Part shown: positions 27,976 to 35,404 of the stretch, one piece after another
How positions within the stretch are numbered: the stretch's first letter is position 1
Layout of the letters: each line of letters starts with the position of its first letter
DNA from: Chlorobiaceae bacterium
GTDB taxonomy: Bacteria > Bacteroidota > Chlorobiia > Chlorobiales > Chlorobiaceae
Assembly (NCBI GenBank): GCA_012972825.1
Contig: JABDHL010000003.1
Coordinates: 32,376-96,375 of the forward strand
Direction: 5' to 3'
Length of the DNA stretch: 64,000 nt
The notes under the pieces: model-generated
Databases searched by the model: none
Told to the model about the DNA's origin: nothing
The model's input: only the letters and a program-made list of their open reading frames with translations
Translations under genes and position numbers: made by a program

Positions 27976-28824
27976 ATGAAATCAATGAAAGCAACACTTC
28001 TCGCTTTATCAGCATTTTTGCTGATAACCAGCCCGGTTTCAGCTGACCCGGTTACTGGCGACACTGCATATATCACGCAGGCAGGATCAAACGGTACAGT
28101 CACGACAGACAAAACGGAGACGACGGAGAATCCAGATACGATTACTGTAACTCAGGAAGGATCGTCGTCCTGCGAGACGGCAGAAATTAAGCTGGCAGGC
28201 AACGGTAATCATACCGCAACAGTACATCAGAGCGGTGATCATGATAGCGCAAAAGTGTCGCAGCTTGGCGAAGGTGATACTGCAGAGATCGATCAATCTG
28301 GCGGGAGCGGTAACAGCTCTACGATCAGCCAGGGAGATTTGTCTGTTGCTGGAACTGCGACGATCACTCAGGTCGGTAGTGGTAATACGGGTGACTTCAC
28401 TCAGAATGGTGTGAGTGATATTGCAACCATCAGTCAGGCAGGGAGTGGTAACGGTGCCGCTATCAGCCAGGGAGATCTGTCTGTTGGTGAGAATGCAACG
28501 ATCACTCAGGTCGGTTGCGGCAATTCGGGTGAAATTTTTCAGTACGGGCTGGGTGACAACGCAACCATCAGTCAGACAGCGGAGGGTAACACTGCAAAGA
28601 TCACTCAGGAGTCAGGTGGCGATAATAACAAGGCCACGATTACTCAAAACACCGGTGGTAACGGCAACACAGCTTCAATTGATCAGTATGGCAACAATCA
28701 GACAGCTGCCATTGATCAGCGCGGCAGCTCCAACGTTGCAGATGTTGACCAGTCAGGGACGTTACAGCAGGTCCGTATAACGCAAACAGGGAGTGGTAAT
28801 TTAGCAATGATTAATCAGCATTGA
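27976..28824 (+). CDS. curlin-repeat protein, second paralogue
   Basis: A 282-residue secreted protein, paralogous to the preceding one: the signal peptides are nearly the same and both end in QH. Cleavage is likely after PVSA (about residue 24). Repeats contain ITQVGSGNTG, ISQAGSGNGA and similar units. An exact 46-residue tandem duplication (138 bases) is visible in the middle, beginning ISQGDLSV. Two unpaired cysteines in the mature region (SSCETAE and QVGCGN) are unusual for curlins. It probably co-assembles with the first curlin. Confidence 0.88.
   Translation: MKSMKATLLALSAFLLITSPVSADPVTGDTAYITQAGSNGTVTTDKTETTENPDTITVTQEGSSSCETAEIKLAGNGNHTATVHQSGDHDSAKVSQLGEGDTAEIDQSGGSGNSSTISQGDLSVAGTATITQVGSGNTGDFTQNGVSDIATISQAGSGNGAAISQGDLSVGENATITQVGCGNSGEIFQYGLGDNATISQTAEGNTAKITQESGGDNNKATITQNTGGNGNTASIDQYGNNQTAAIDQRGSSNVADVDQSGTLQQVRITQTGSGNLAMINQH
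28324..28599 (+). repeat. 138-base tandem duplication inside the second curlin gene
   Basis: Two adjacent units, 28324-28461 and 28462-28599, each beginning ATCAGCCAGGGAGAT. They encode 46 residues (two curlin repeats of 23). The high identity at the start of the units suggests a recent duplication. Confidence 0.75.
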
Positions 28825-28845
28825 TATCAGTATTAATTTTGAAAG

Positions 28846-28875
28846 AGAGCCGTGCTTCGAAAGTTGCACGGCTCT
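28846..28875 (+). terminator. hairpin between the curlin genes and the rest of the operon
   Basis: A perfect 10-bp stem AGAGCCGTGC/GCACGGCTCT with a 10-base loop, followed only by TTGAATG. Lacking a real T run, it is more likely a partial terminator or mRNA-stability element than a full stop, giving more curlin than secretion-protein mRNA. Confidence 0.6.
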
Positions 28876-28905
28876 TTGAATGTCATCCAGAACCGGAAGA
28901 TGATG

Positions 28906-29334
28906 ATGAATAAGCTGACAGTAACATTGGCGAGCTTTGTTTTTGTGATCGGAACCTGTGGTGCAGCCGTTGCACAAAGCGATGAGGAGAAACAAATGAC
29001 CGAAAAAAATAGAGGGAGTGAAATGGCCGAAATACGTTATCAGGACGAAGTGTTGTCCAATCCTGAAATGAGCGGAACCGCCCGGGCAGAAGGTGCTCGG
29101 ACTGGAGGGAATACCGCAATCATCAATCAGAATGGATCACGCAATACCTCAAGCGTGGTGCAGAAGGGGGACGACAATGTGGCCGACCAGACTCAAACGG
29201 GTAACTACAATGATCTGCGGGTGGAGCAAAAGGGCTGGCACAATCGTTCTTATGAAAGTCAAACCGGTGATCATAACCGAAAGGTGAAAATACAAAACGA
29301 CACGGAAACGATCATTGAGCAAGTCAACCCTTAA
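28906..29334 (+). CDS. small curlin-repeat protein, possible nucleator (CsgB-like)
   Basis: A 142-residue secreted protein. Signal peptide up to about residue 23 (GAAVAQ), then an acidic linker of about 45 residues without repeats, then four curlin-type repeats (NTAIINQNGSRN, SSVVQKGDDN, DQTQTGNYN, YESQTGDHN). Three ATGs lie in a row at 28900, 28903 and 28906; GGA is best spaced for the third. The short repeat domain and charged residues in the last repeats suggest a nucleator or chaperone role rather than the main fibre subunit, by analogy only. It lies 8 bases before the CsgF-like gene. Confidence 0.75.
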   Translation: MNKLTVTLASFVFVIGTCGAAVAQSDEEKQMTEKNRGSEMAEIRYQDEVLSNPEMSGTARAEGARTGGNTAIINQNGSRNTSSVVQKGDDNVADQTQTGNYNDLRVEQKGWHNRSYESQTGDHNRKVKIQNDTETIIEQVNP

Positions 29335-29342
29335 CATTAACC

Positions 29343-29771
29343 ATGAGAAAGTCAGCAATGGTATTTTTCAGAACATTGTCGGGCAGCGTTCTGCGCAAGG
29401 CCGGGTTTATCGGTACAGCCGTTATCGCAAGCCACACTCTGGCAGCAGAAGCAAGCAATCTTACTTTTCAAGGACAGAATGCAGGGTTGTTCCCGACAGC
29501 AAATCCTTCCGACACATCGGTACTGATGAACAGCGTTGCTAAACCGGTAGCGACTTCGTCGATCAGTTCGGCGACGTTGATCGAGCAATCAATTGTCAGT
29601 CAAATCAGCCTGAAGGTTTACAATGAAATTTTTAAAGGAACGGCGGCTTCAGGCTCCTACGATCTTGGAGGCGGCAACTCAATCAGCTATAAACGGAGTG
29701 GAGGCTACATAACGGTCAACATTACCAGCCCAAGCAATGGCACTACAACGCTGACCGTCCTCGACCAATAA
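29343..29771 (+). CDS. CsgF-like curli assembly protein
   Basis: A 142-residue protein with a long signal peptide (to about residue 35, LAAEA). The C-terminal half matches the CsgF pattern: a helix (IEQSIVSQISLKVYNEIFKG), then three or four short strands ending in GTTTLTVLDQ. The mature N terminus is LTFQGQNAGLFPTANPSD, which lacks the NPxFGGNP segment that inserts into the CsgG pore in known CsgF. Either this is a divergent CsgF or a functional equivalent. It lies immediately upstream of csgG. Confidence 0.7.
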   Translation: MRKSAMVFFRTLSGSVLRKAGFIGTAVIASHTLAAEASNLTFQGQNAGLFPTANPSDTSVLMNSVAKPVATSSISSATLIEQSIVSQISLKVYNEIFKGTAASGSYDLGGGNSISYKRSGGYITVNITSPSNGTTTLTVLDQ

Positions 29772-29794
29772 TCAAAACAAAAAGGTGTGTTTTC

Positions 29795-30727
29795 ATGACG
29801 TTTAAAGGTGTCGTAATGCTGGCGGTCAGCCTCGCGGTTCTCGATGGGTGTTCGGCCCGTTCGTTCTTTGAAAATGCGGCGGTGTCGAAAGCGCATGTCA
29901 CTGATCGGACGCGGGCAAGTGAGATACTTATAGGGCTTCCCGCTCCTGCGCAGGCAGTTCCTGTGGTCGTGTATGACTTTCAGGATCAGACCGGGCAATT
30001 CAAGAACAACGAGAAATACACGGAGTATTCAAGCGCGGTGACAAGAGGGGGCTACTCTATTCTGGTGAAAGCGCTTCTCGACACAGGAAATGGCGATTGG
30101 TTCACCGTGGCAGAACGCGGGGCGTTGAAGAACCTCCTGCAGGAGCGCCAGATCGTGAAACTGACGCGTGGAGAATACTCAGGCCCGAATAATCAGAAGC
30201 TGCCCAGCCTGCCACCCATGCTCTACGGCGGGACGATGATTGAAGGCGGCATTATTTCCTATGACTCGAATGTGCAGACGGGCGGCATGGGTGCGGTGTA
30301 CCTGGGCATCGGCGGCAGTGTACAGTATCACCGCGACCTCGTAACGGTCTACCTGCGCGCTGTCAGTGTCGAGAGCGGCCGTGTTCTGCTGGCGGTCAAC
30401 AGTTCCAAGACGATCTACTCGGTGGCTGTTGACGGTAATTTCCTGAGGTACATGACGGTTGCCAATCTATTGCAATCGGAGGTGGGATTCACCCAGAATG
30501 AACCGGTTCAGCTGGCAGTTCGCCAGGCAATCGAGACCGGAGTCTATTCGCTGCTGATGGAGGGTGCGCTGAAGCATCTCTGGGAATTCAAAGACAAGAG
30601 CGCAGGAGAAAAAGCGATAGCTGAGTATCTGGTTCGTCGTGATGGTAATGGCAAAGCCGAGAACGTGCCGGATGCGGAAAATCAGACGAGCAGAAAGAAG
30701 AAGAAAAAAGGGAAGAATATGGAATGA
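29795..30727 (+). CDS. csgG: CsgG, curli secretion-channel lipoprotein
   Basis: Outer-membrane lipoprotein that forms the nonameric export channel for curlin subunits. The lipobox LDGC places the acylated Cys at residue 19. Family segments are clear: VVVYDFQDQTGQFK, WFTVAERGALKNLLQER, GGTMIEGGIISYDSN, YLGIGGSVQY, RVLLAVNSSKTI and NEPVQLAVRQAIETGV. At 310 residues it is about 30 longer than the E. coli protein because of a Lys-rich C-terminal tail (RKKKKKGKN). This gene is visibly more GC-rich than the curlin genes. No csgE or csgD is seen in the window. Confidence 0.92.
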   Translation: MTFKGVVMLAVSLAVLDGCSARSFFENAAVSKAHVTDRTRASEILIGLPAPAQAVPVVVYDFQDQTGQFKNNEKYTEYSSAVTRGGYSILVKALLDTGNGDWFTVAERGALKNLLQERQIVKLTRGEYSGPNNQKLPSLPPMLYGGTMIEGGIISYDSNVQTGGMGAVYLGIGGSVQYHRDLVTVYLRAVSVESGRVLLAVNSSKTIYSVAVDGNFLRYMTVANLLQSEVGFTQNEPVQLAVRQAIETGVYSLLMEGALKHLWEFKDKSAGEKAIAEYLVRRDGNGKAENVPDAENQTSRKKKKKGKNME

Positions 30728-30909
30728 TGGCAGAAGAGGTATACTATCATATCATTCAAGGAGTTTTTCGCAGGTCATTGACAGGCTATACGGATTATCC
30801 TGTGTTGGTGAAGGAGAGTTGAGCCCTCATTTTCACGGGAACGGTTACTGAAAGAAAATGTTTACATACCTTTGGCTTCTCTCATCATACCGGTTAACTC
30901 TCTATCGCC

Positions 30910-31218
30910 ATGGGAACTACAACAACAAAAGCTGATCTCGTCAATTCCATTTCCGGAAAAATAGGCCTGACAAAATATGAAACAGAATCGGTGGTTGATG
31001 CTTTTTTTGAAAGTGTCATTGATTCTCTGAAAGCAGGAAAAAGAATTGAAATCAGGGGCTTCGGTTCGTTCAATATCAGGCACAAGAATTTTCGGGATGC
31101 ACGAAATCCGAGAACTGGGGAAAAAGTAACAGTAGATGCCAAAAAAGTGCCGGCATTCAAGATTTCGAAAGAGTTCAAGCATGCGGTGAGTGACAGTCTG
31201 AAAGCCAGTGGCGAATAG
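30910..31218 (+). CDS. HU/IHF-type DNA-bending protein
   Basis: A 102-residue nucleoid protein. The family pattern is complete: TTKADLVNSISGKIGLTK helix pair, the GFGSFNIRHKNFRDARNPRTG beta-arm (shown from GFGSF to RNPRTG; the Pro intercalates into DNA), and VDAKKVPAFKISKEFK C terminus. It cannot be assigned to HU or IHF by sequence alone. It stands alone between csgG and the ABC transporter. Confidence 0.93.
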   Translation: MGTTTTKADLVNSISGKIGLTKYETESVVDAFFESVIDSLKAGKRIEIRGFGSFNIRHKNFRDARNPRTGEKVTVDAKKVPAFKISKEFKHAVSDSLKASGE

Positions 31219-31632
31219 GGTTGCTCCAACCTTATGACAGCTCTGTTTGTCTCTACGAACCCTATCGATGATAAAGCATCTCAACTTGTTCCTTGGGGTG
31301 CCCCTGTCAGTTCAGTAACAAATCCTGGCCAGTATCTGCTCAGGACAATATATTCGGTGCATTACCTCTACAGAACCAATGCCGCAGAATATGTCTGTGA
31401 ACATTGCATATCCGGATTTCCCAGACACTTGGTCAGCCTGAATTTTTGATTCAGTCAAAGGATGGTTTGTTTGCCAATGCAGCTCTCCAATAAGGATAAT
31501 GATAATATTATTATGGTCGATGTAAAATATCGTGGTGTTGCTGTAAATGCATGATGCAGATATGTAAAGGTTACAACTCATTAAGCTATATTCTGTTAAA
31601 GAATTTTCTTTCAATCGGTAAAGTGAATTGTT
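31219..31632. other. intergenic region without a supported gene
   Basis: About 410 bases between the HU gene and the ABC operon. Open frames on either strand have no protein-like features. An AT-rich palindromic patch (GATAATATTATTATGG region, about 31498-31515) is visible. The operon promoter must lie here, but no clear -35/-10 pair was found. Confidence 0.4.
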
Positions 31633-32415
31633 ATGACAGGTAAAGTTTTCATCATTCTACTGGTCGTAGTTTTTTCTTCAATTGTTATGCTGTCGGGCTG
31701 CAGCAAAAGAGAAAAAATTACAAAGCTTCAACAGCTTGATGGTAAGGAAATTGCTGTTCCGACAGGAACCGTTGCCGACAAGCTTGTTCTTTCAAAATTG
31801 CCTAACGCAAAGTTCAAGTATTTCAACAGCGTTATGGACGCTTCATTGGCTGTTAAATCCGGCAAGGCTGATGCGGCGGCTTATGATGAACCGATTTTGA
31901 AGAATATTACTGCAAAAAATAGTGGCCTTGTGGTTCTACCGGAGATGATAACCACTGATAATTATGGATTTGCAGTTCATCCTGAAAATCATGAACTGAA
32001 GCGAAATATTGATCTTGTAGTAAGAGAGCTGAAAAAAAATGGCGGTTATGATGACATGATGAGACGCTGGTTTCCCAAAACAGGAAATCCTGCTCCCATG
32101 CCTGCTATTCCATTAAATGGTGCAAAAGGAGTTTTGAGGCTTGGCACATCAAGTGTCACAGAACCTTTTTCTTTTGTAGATGGTTCAGGCGGTATCGTGG
32201 GATTTGATATTGAACTGGCACGTTATATAGCTAAAAAGCTTGATATGAAGCTTGAAATTGTCAATATGGAGTTCGGTGCAATGATTCCTGCGTTGATTTC
32301 AGGCAAGGTTGATATGATTGCTGCATGCATCACGATTACTGAAGAGCGGGCAAAAAAAATTCTATTTTCTGACCCGTATTACATCGGCGGCATCGCGGCT
32401 GTGGTCAATGAATAA
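31633..32415 (+). CDS. amino-acid ABC transporter substrate-binding protein with swapped lobe order
   Basis: A 260-residue lipoprotein (lipobox LSGC, Cys at about 23) of the SBP_bac_3 family. The first half after the signal corresponds to the second lobe of ordinary family members (QLDGKEIAVPTGTVADKLV, VKSGKADAAAYDEP, NGGYDDMMRRWF). The second half corresponds to the first lobe (VLRLGTSSVTEPFSFVDG, VGFDIELARYIAKKL, ITEERAKKILFSDPYY). It stops right after that lobe. It may be a circularly permuted binding protein, a 3'-truncated double-domain protein, or one whose last lobe is supplied by the permease N terminus. Genes for the permease and ATPase follow. Confidence 0.85.
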   Translation: MTGKVFIILLVVVFSSIVMLSGCSKREKITKLQQLDGKEIAVPTGTVADKLVLSKLPNAKFKYFNSVMDASLAVKSGKADAAAYDEPILKNITAKNSGLVVLPEMITTDNYGFAVHPENHELKRNIDLVVRELKKNGGYDDMMRRWFPKTGNPAPMPAIPLNGAKGVLRLGTSSVTEPFSFVDGSGGIVGFDIELARYIAKKLDMKLEIVNMEFGAMIPALISGKVDMIAACITITEERAKKILFSDPYYIGGIAAVVNE

Positions 32416-32553
32416 AAAGGTTGTTGGCTCTTTGGCTCCGTAAAAAATGACTTCTATTGGAGGAGACAATGCTTTGCCGGACTTGATCAAGGCAAGTGTC
32501 ATCATTCTCAGCCCTGCTTATAACCCGAAAATCAAAAGAAAACAGAGGAAGCA

Positions 32554-33420
32554 ATGTTGAATTTCCTTACGAAATACAGGCTTCTTTTCATGGTTGCCGT
32601 GTGTGTGCTCTGCGCAGGTTTTGTCAGCAAAACGTATCACATGTCAACAATTTCCCAGTATACATCGTCTTCCGACCTGGTGCAGGAAATGAAGTCGGGG
32701 CACGTTGATGCTCTTTCCTCATTCTTGACCGGGGCCGGGAACAGCTTTCAAAGTAATATTGTGCAGGAAAATCGTTATTTGCTTATTCTGGAAGGTCTTA
32801 AAACCACTGTTGTTATTTCGGTGCTCTCTACATTTCTGGGCACCTTTCTTGGTGCCATCGTCTGTTTTATGCGAATGTCGAGCAACTCAATACTGAGTAT
32901 GCTTGCCGGAATCTATATCTCGATCTTACGGGGTACCCCGGTACTGGTATTTTTAATGCTGATATTTTATGTCGTTTTTGCTTCAGTAAATATTGATCCT
33001 GTTTTTGTTTCAGTTATTGCATTCGGGATGAATTTTGCAGCATATGTTGCGGAAATATACCGTTCAGGCATAGAAAGCATTGATAAAGGGCAGTCTGAAG
33101 CTGGCATCGCCATGGGTTTTACCAGGTTTAACACATTTCTTTATATTATTCTCCCGCAAACTGTTCAGCGAATTTTACCGGTTTATAAAGGAGAATTTAT
33201 TTCGCTGGTTAAGATGACCTCCATTGTTGGATACATCGCAGTACAGGATTTGACCAAGGCGAGTGATATCATTCGCAGTCGTACGTTTGATGCCTTCTTC
33301 CCCCTCATTATGGTTGCTGTTTTTTATTACCTGATTTCATGGTTTCTCATGTTGTTTATGGAGTATGCTGAACGGTTAGCCAACCCTAAACTCAACAGAA
33401 AACGGATAACAACCGCATGA
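32554..33420 (+). CDS. polar amino-acid ABC transporter permease
   Basis: A 288-residue inner-membrane permease of the HisMQ type. The N terminus has one hydrophobic helix (residues about 8-26) and then a periplasmic stretch YTSSSDLVQEMKSGHVDAL, which itself looks like a fragment of a binding-protein lobe. The transport domain begins at about 70 (NRYLLILEGLKTTVVIS). It contains YISILRGTPVLVFLMLIFY and the EAA loop EAGIAMGFTRFNTFLYIILP (20 residues). The ATPase gene overlaps its stop by 4 bases (ATGA). The gap of 138 bases after the binding protein contains a strong GGAGGAG followed by a five-codon reading frame. Confidence 0.9.
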   Translation: MLNFLTKYRLLFMVAVCVLCAGFVSKTYHMSTISQYTSSSDLVQEMKSGHVDALSSFLTGAGNSFQSNIVQENRYLLILEGLKTTVVISVLSTFLGTFLGAIVCFMRMSSNSILSMLAGIYISILRGTPVLVFLMLIFYVVFASVNIDPVFVSVIAFGMNFAAYVAEIYRSGIESIDKGQSEAGIAMGFTRFNTFLYIILPQTVQRILPVYKGEFISLVKMTSIVGYIAVQDLTKASDIIRSRTFDAFFPLIMVAVFYYLISWFLMLFMEYAERLANPKLNRKRITTA

Positions 33421-34508
33421 TAAAGATAGATCATCTTTCCAAGAGGTTTGGGACATTGGAAGTGCTGAAAGATGTCACTCTTGAAATAAAGGCTGGCGAA
33501 GTAATTTCAATTATCGGTCCTTCCGGAACGGGTAAAAGCACTTTTTTGCGCTGTATAAACCTGCTTGATCGGCCGGATGGTGGGTCAATCTATATTGATG
33601 GAGTTGACATTCTGAATCCAAAAACAGATGTTCCAAAAGTTCGGCAGAAGATGAACATGGTATTTCAATCGTTTAATCTTTTTTCTCATCTCTCCGTTAT
33701 GGATAATTTGACTCTCGGGCCGATCAAACTTCTGGGGATGAGTAAGGAGGATGCTGAGTGCAAATGCATTGATCTTCTTAAAGTTGTAGGTCTTGCCGAA
33801 AAGGCTGAGAGTTACCCTGATGAACTTTCCGGTGGGCAGAAACAACGGGTTGCCATCGCTCGCTGCATGGCTATGGATCCAAAAATTATTCTTTTGGATG
33901 AACCAACTTCCTCTCTTGATCCCACTATGGTCAGTGAGGTTTTGTCAGTTATCCGCCGACTGGCAAAAGATGGTATGACCATGGCGATTGTCACCCATGA
34001 AATGGATTTTGCAAGGGATGTTTCAAATAGGGTGCTCTATATGGATGAGGGCGTTATTTATGAAGATGGTACTCCTGAGCAGATTTTTGATCATCCGCAA
34101 AAGGAAAAAACCAGGACATTCATAAACAGGATAAGAAGTTTTACCTATCACATCGGCACTCCCGATTATGATTTGTATGCTTTGAATGCCGAAATCCAAA
34201 CATTTTGTGAAAAACAGATTCTGCCGGTGAAGACCAGACAGAATCTGATTCTGCTTGTTGAGGAGATGCTTCAGCGTTTCAATCCAATCCTTACCACCGT
34301 GTTCCTTGATATCAATCTTGCCTATTCAGAAAAAAAAGAGAGTACGGAGGTTGTCTTTGAAAGCACGGGCGTGGCTATGAATGTGCTTGAAAAAAATCAA
34401 TTCCTCGGAAATTCGGGTTTGGCCCTCATCCAGAATGTGACGGAAAGCATAGATTACAAGCGGCTGAATGATAAAAACAGACTGACTCTCATTCTGAAAA
34501 AACAGTAG
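33417..34508 (+). CDS. GlnQ-type ABC ATPase with C-terminal anti-sigma-like ATPase domain
   Basis: Residues 1-240 are a standard amino-acid importer ATPase: Walker A GPSGTGKST at 34-42, Q-loop VFQSFNLFSHL, signature LSGGQKQRVAIARC and Walker B IILLDEPTSSLDP. About 115 residues follow (245-363), which GlnQ proteins lack. They look like the HATPase fold of RsbW/SpoIIAB: RQNLILLVEEMLQRFNP resembles the N-box helix, and GNSGLALIQNVTESIDYKRL with DKNRLTLILKK resembles the G-box and last strands. The N-box Asn is replaced (EEMLQR), so nucleotide binding may be lost. The extension could regulate transport. Confidence 0.85.
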   Translation: MIKIDHLSKRFGTLEVLKDVTLEIKAGEVISIIGPSGTGKSTFLRCINLLDRPDGGSIYIDGVDILNPKTDVPKVRQKMNMVFQSFNLFSHLSVMDNLTLGPIKLLGMSKEDAECKCIDLLKVVGLAEKAESYPDELSGGQKQRVAIARCMAMDPKIILLDEPTSSLDPTMVSEVLSVIRRLAKDGMTMAIVTHEMDFARDVSNRVLYMDEGVIYEDGTPEQIFDHPQKEKTRTFINRIRSFTYHIGTPDYDLYALNAEIQTFCEKQILPVKTRQNLILLVEEMLQRFNPILTTVFLDINLAYSEKKESTEVVFESTGVAMNVLEKNQFLGNSGLALIQNVTESIDYKRLNDKNRLTLILKKQ

Positions 34509-34911
34509 GGGTACCATGACAGTCCACCCTTTGGAGTGACTATTAACTGAAGGATCCATTCGGAACCATTATTGTCGTTCAGCGTGCAACAAAAATCCGG
34601 TTCAGCATGGCACCAAATGCCCAGGAGCTTTTTTGCATGATTTACATGTGGTATGGTGGTTTCAAACCATGCTTGCTGAATCCCTCTGGCTTACTAACAC
34701 TGGCACAACCTGTTGCCCTCCCGCCTGCGCCTTGCTCAACTCTGCCTGCTTTCCCTGGATATTAATTCAGCGTGAGGCTTGTGTTCAGGAGCGAAATGAA
34801 CATAAATGGTCGTCTCTGGTCATGTGGTGCTTTGTCATTGGTTTTGTCGATCCATTGAGCAGAGTATTATGCCTGTTTTATTTGTTTGGCGTACTCATAG
34901 AAAAATAAGTT
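34509..34911. other. intergenic region without a supported gene
   Basis: About 400 bases between the ABC ATPase and the Rrf2 promoter. The 91-codon frame at 34633-34908 is Trp- and Cys-rich, has no ribosome-binding site and looks non-coding. I see no terminator with a clear T run. Confidence 0.4.
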
Positions 34912-34946
34912 TTGCTTTACATAAAACTGATACTATATTAGTATCA
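34912..34946 (+). promoter_or_regulatory. promoter with overlapping palindromic operator of the Rrf2 gene
   Basis: -35 TTGCTT (34912-34917) and -10 TATATT (34934-34939) with a 16-base spacer. A perfect inverted repeat TGATACTA-TAT-TAGTATCA (34928-34946) covers the -10. The regulator ATG is at 34962. This arrangement is what one expects of an autorepressing Rrf2 protein. Confidence 0.7.
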
Positions 34947-34961
34947 ATTAAATGAACAAGA

Positions 34962-35387
34962 ATGAAAGTACTGACCAAGAATACTGATTACGCTATACGG
35001 GCCTTGCTGGCACTTGCTGCAAAGAAGGGGAGCTTTCTGTCGGCAAAGAGTATTGCGACTGAGAATGATATCCCTTACCAGTTTCTGCGGCGTTTGCTCC
35101 AGGAGATGATCCGGCACGACCTGATAGTTTCGAAGGATGGAGTGCAGGGTGGGTTTATGATGGAAAAGGACCCTGATGAGATCACTGTAACGCAACTGAT
35201 TGAAATTTTTCAGGGCAAGGTACAGGTATCAGAGTGCATGTTCCGAAAGCAGATTTGCGGTAATCGAGCCCGTTGTGTCTTGCGTCACGAAATTATGCGC
35301 ATTGAGCAGGTTGTCCAGAGCGAGTTTGAAAAGGTGACCATCGGCAAGCTGCTTCGTGATCTTGAGGGTGCGGCATTGAAACCATAA
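34962..35387 (+). CDS. Rrf2 family transcriptional regulator (NsrR/IscR-like)
   Basis: A 141-residue winged-helix regulator. The N terminus KVLTKNTDYAIRALLALA and SAKSIATENDIPYQFLRRLL form the DNA-binding helices. Three cysteines, Cys92, Cys99 and Cys105 (C-x6-C-x5-C), stand where IscR and NsrR bind their Fe-S cluster, though the spacing differs by one or two residues. Genes for a 4Fe-4S protein and Hcp follow, a typical NO-stress regulon, so an NO- or redox-sensing repressor is likely. It probably represses itself through the palindrome at 34928-34946. Confidence 0.9.
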   Translation: MKVLTKNTDYAIRALLALAAKKGSFLSAKSIATENDIPYQFLRRLLQEMIRHDLIVSKDGVQGGFMMEKDPDEITVTQLIEIFQGKVQVSECMFRKQICGNRARCVLRHEIMRIEQVVQSEFEKVTIGKLLRDLEGAALKP

Positions 35388-35404
35388 CAAAGGAGTAATC
35401 GACA

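Noticed and set aside
27158..28824. CRISPR-like periodicity in the curlin genes
   Set aside because: The periodic pattern is protein-coding curlin repeats with no constant direct repeat or spacers.
31234..31614. Open frames on both strands after the HU gene
   Set aside because: No ribosome-binding site or domain features; composition looks random.
34633..34908. 91-codon frame in the spacer before the Rrf2 gene
   Set aside because: No ribosome-binding site, odd Trp/Cys composition, no family pattern.
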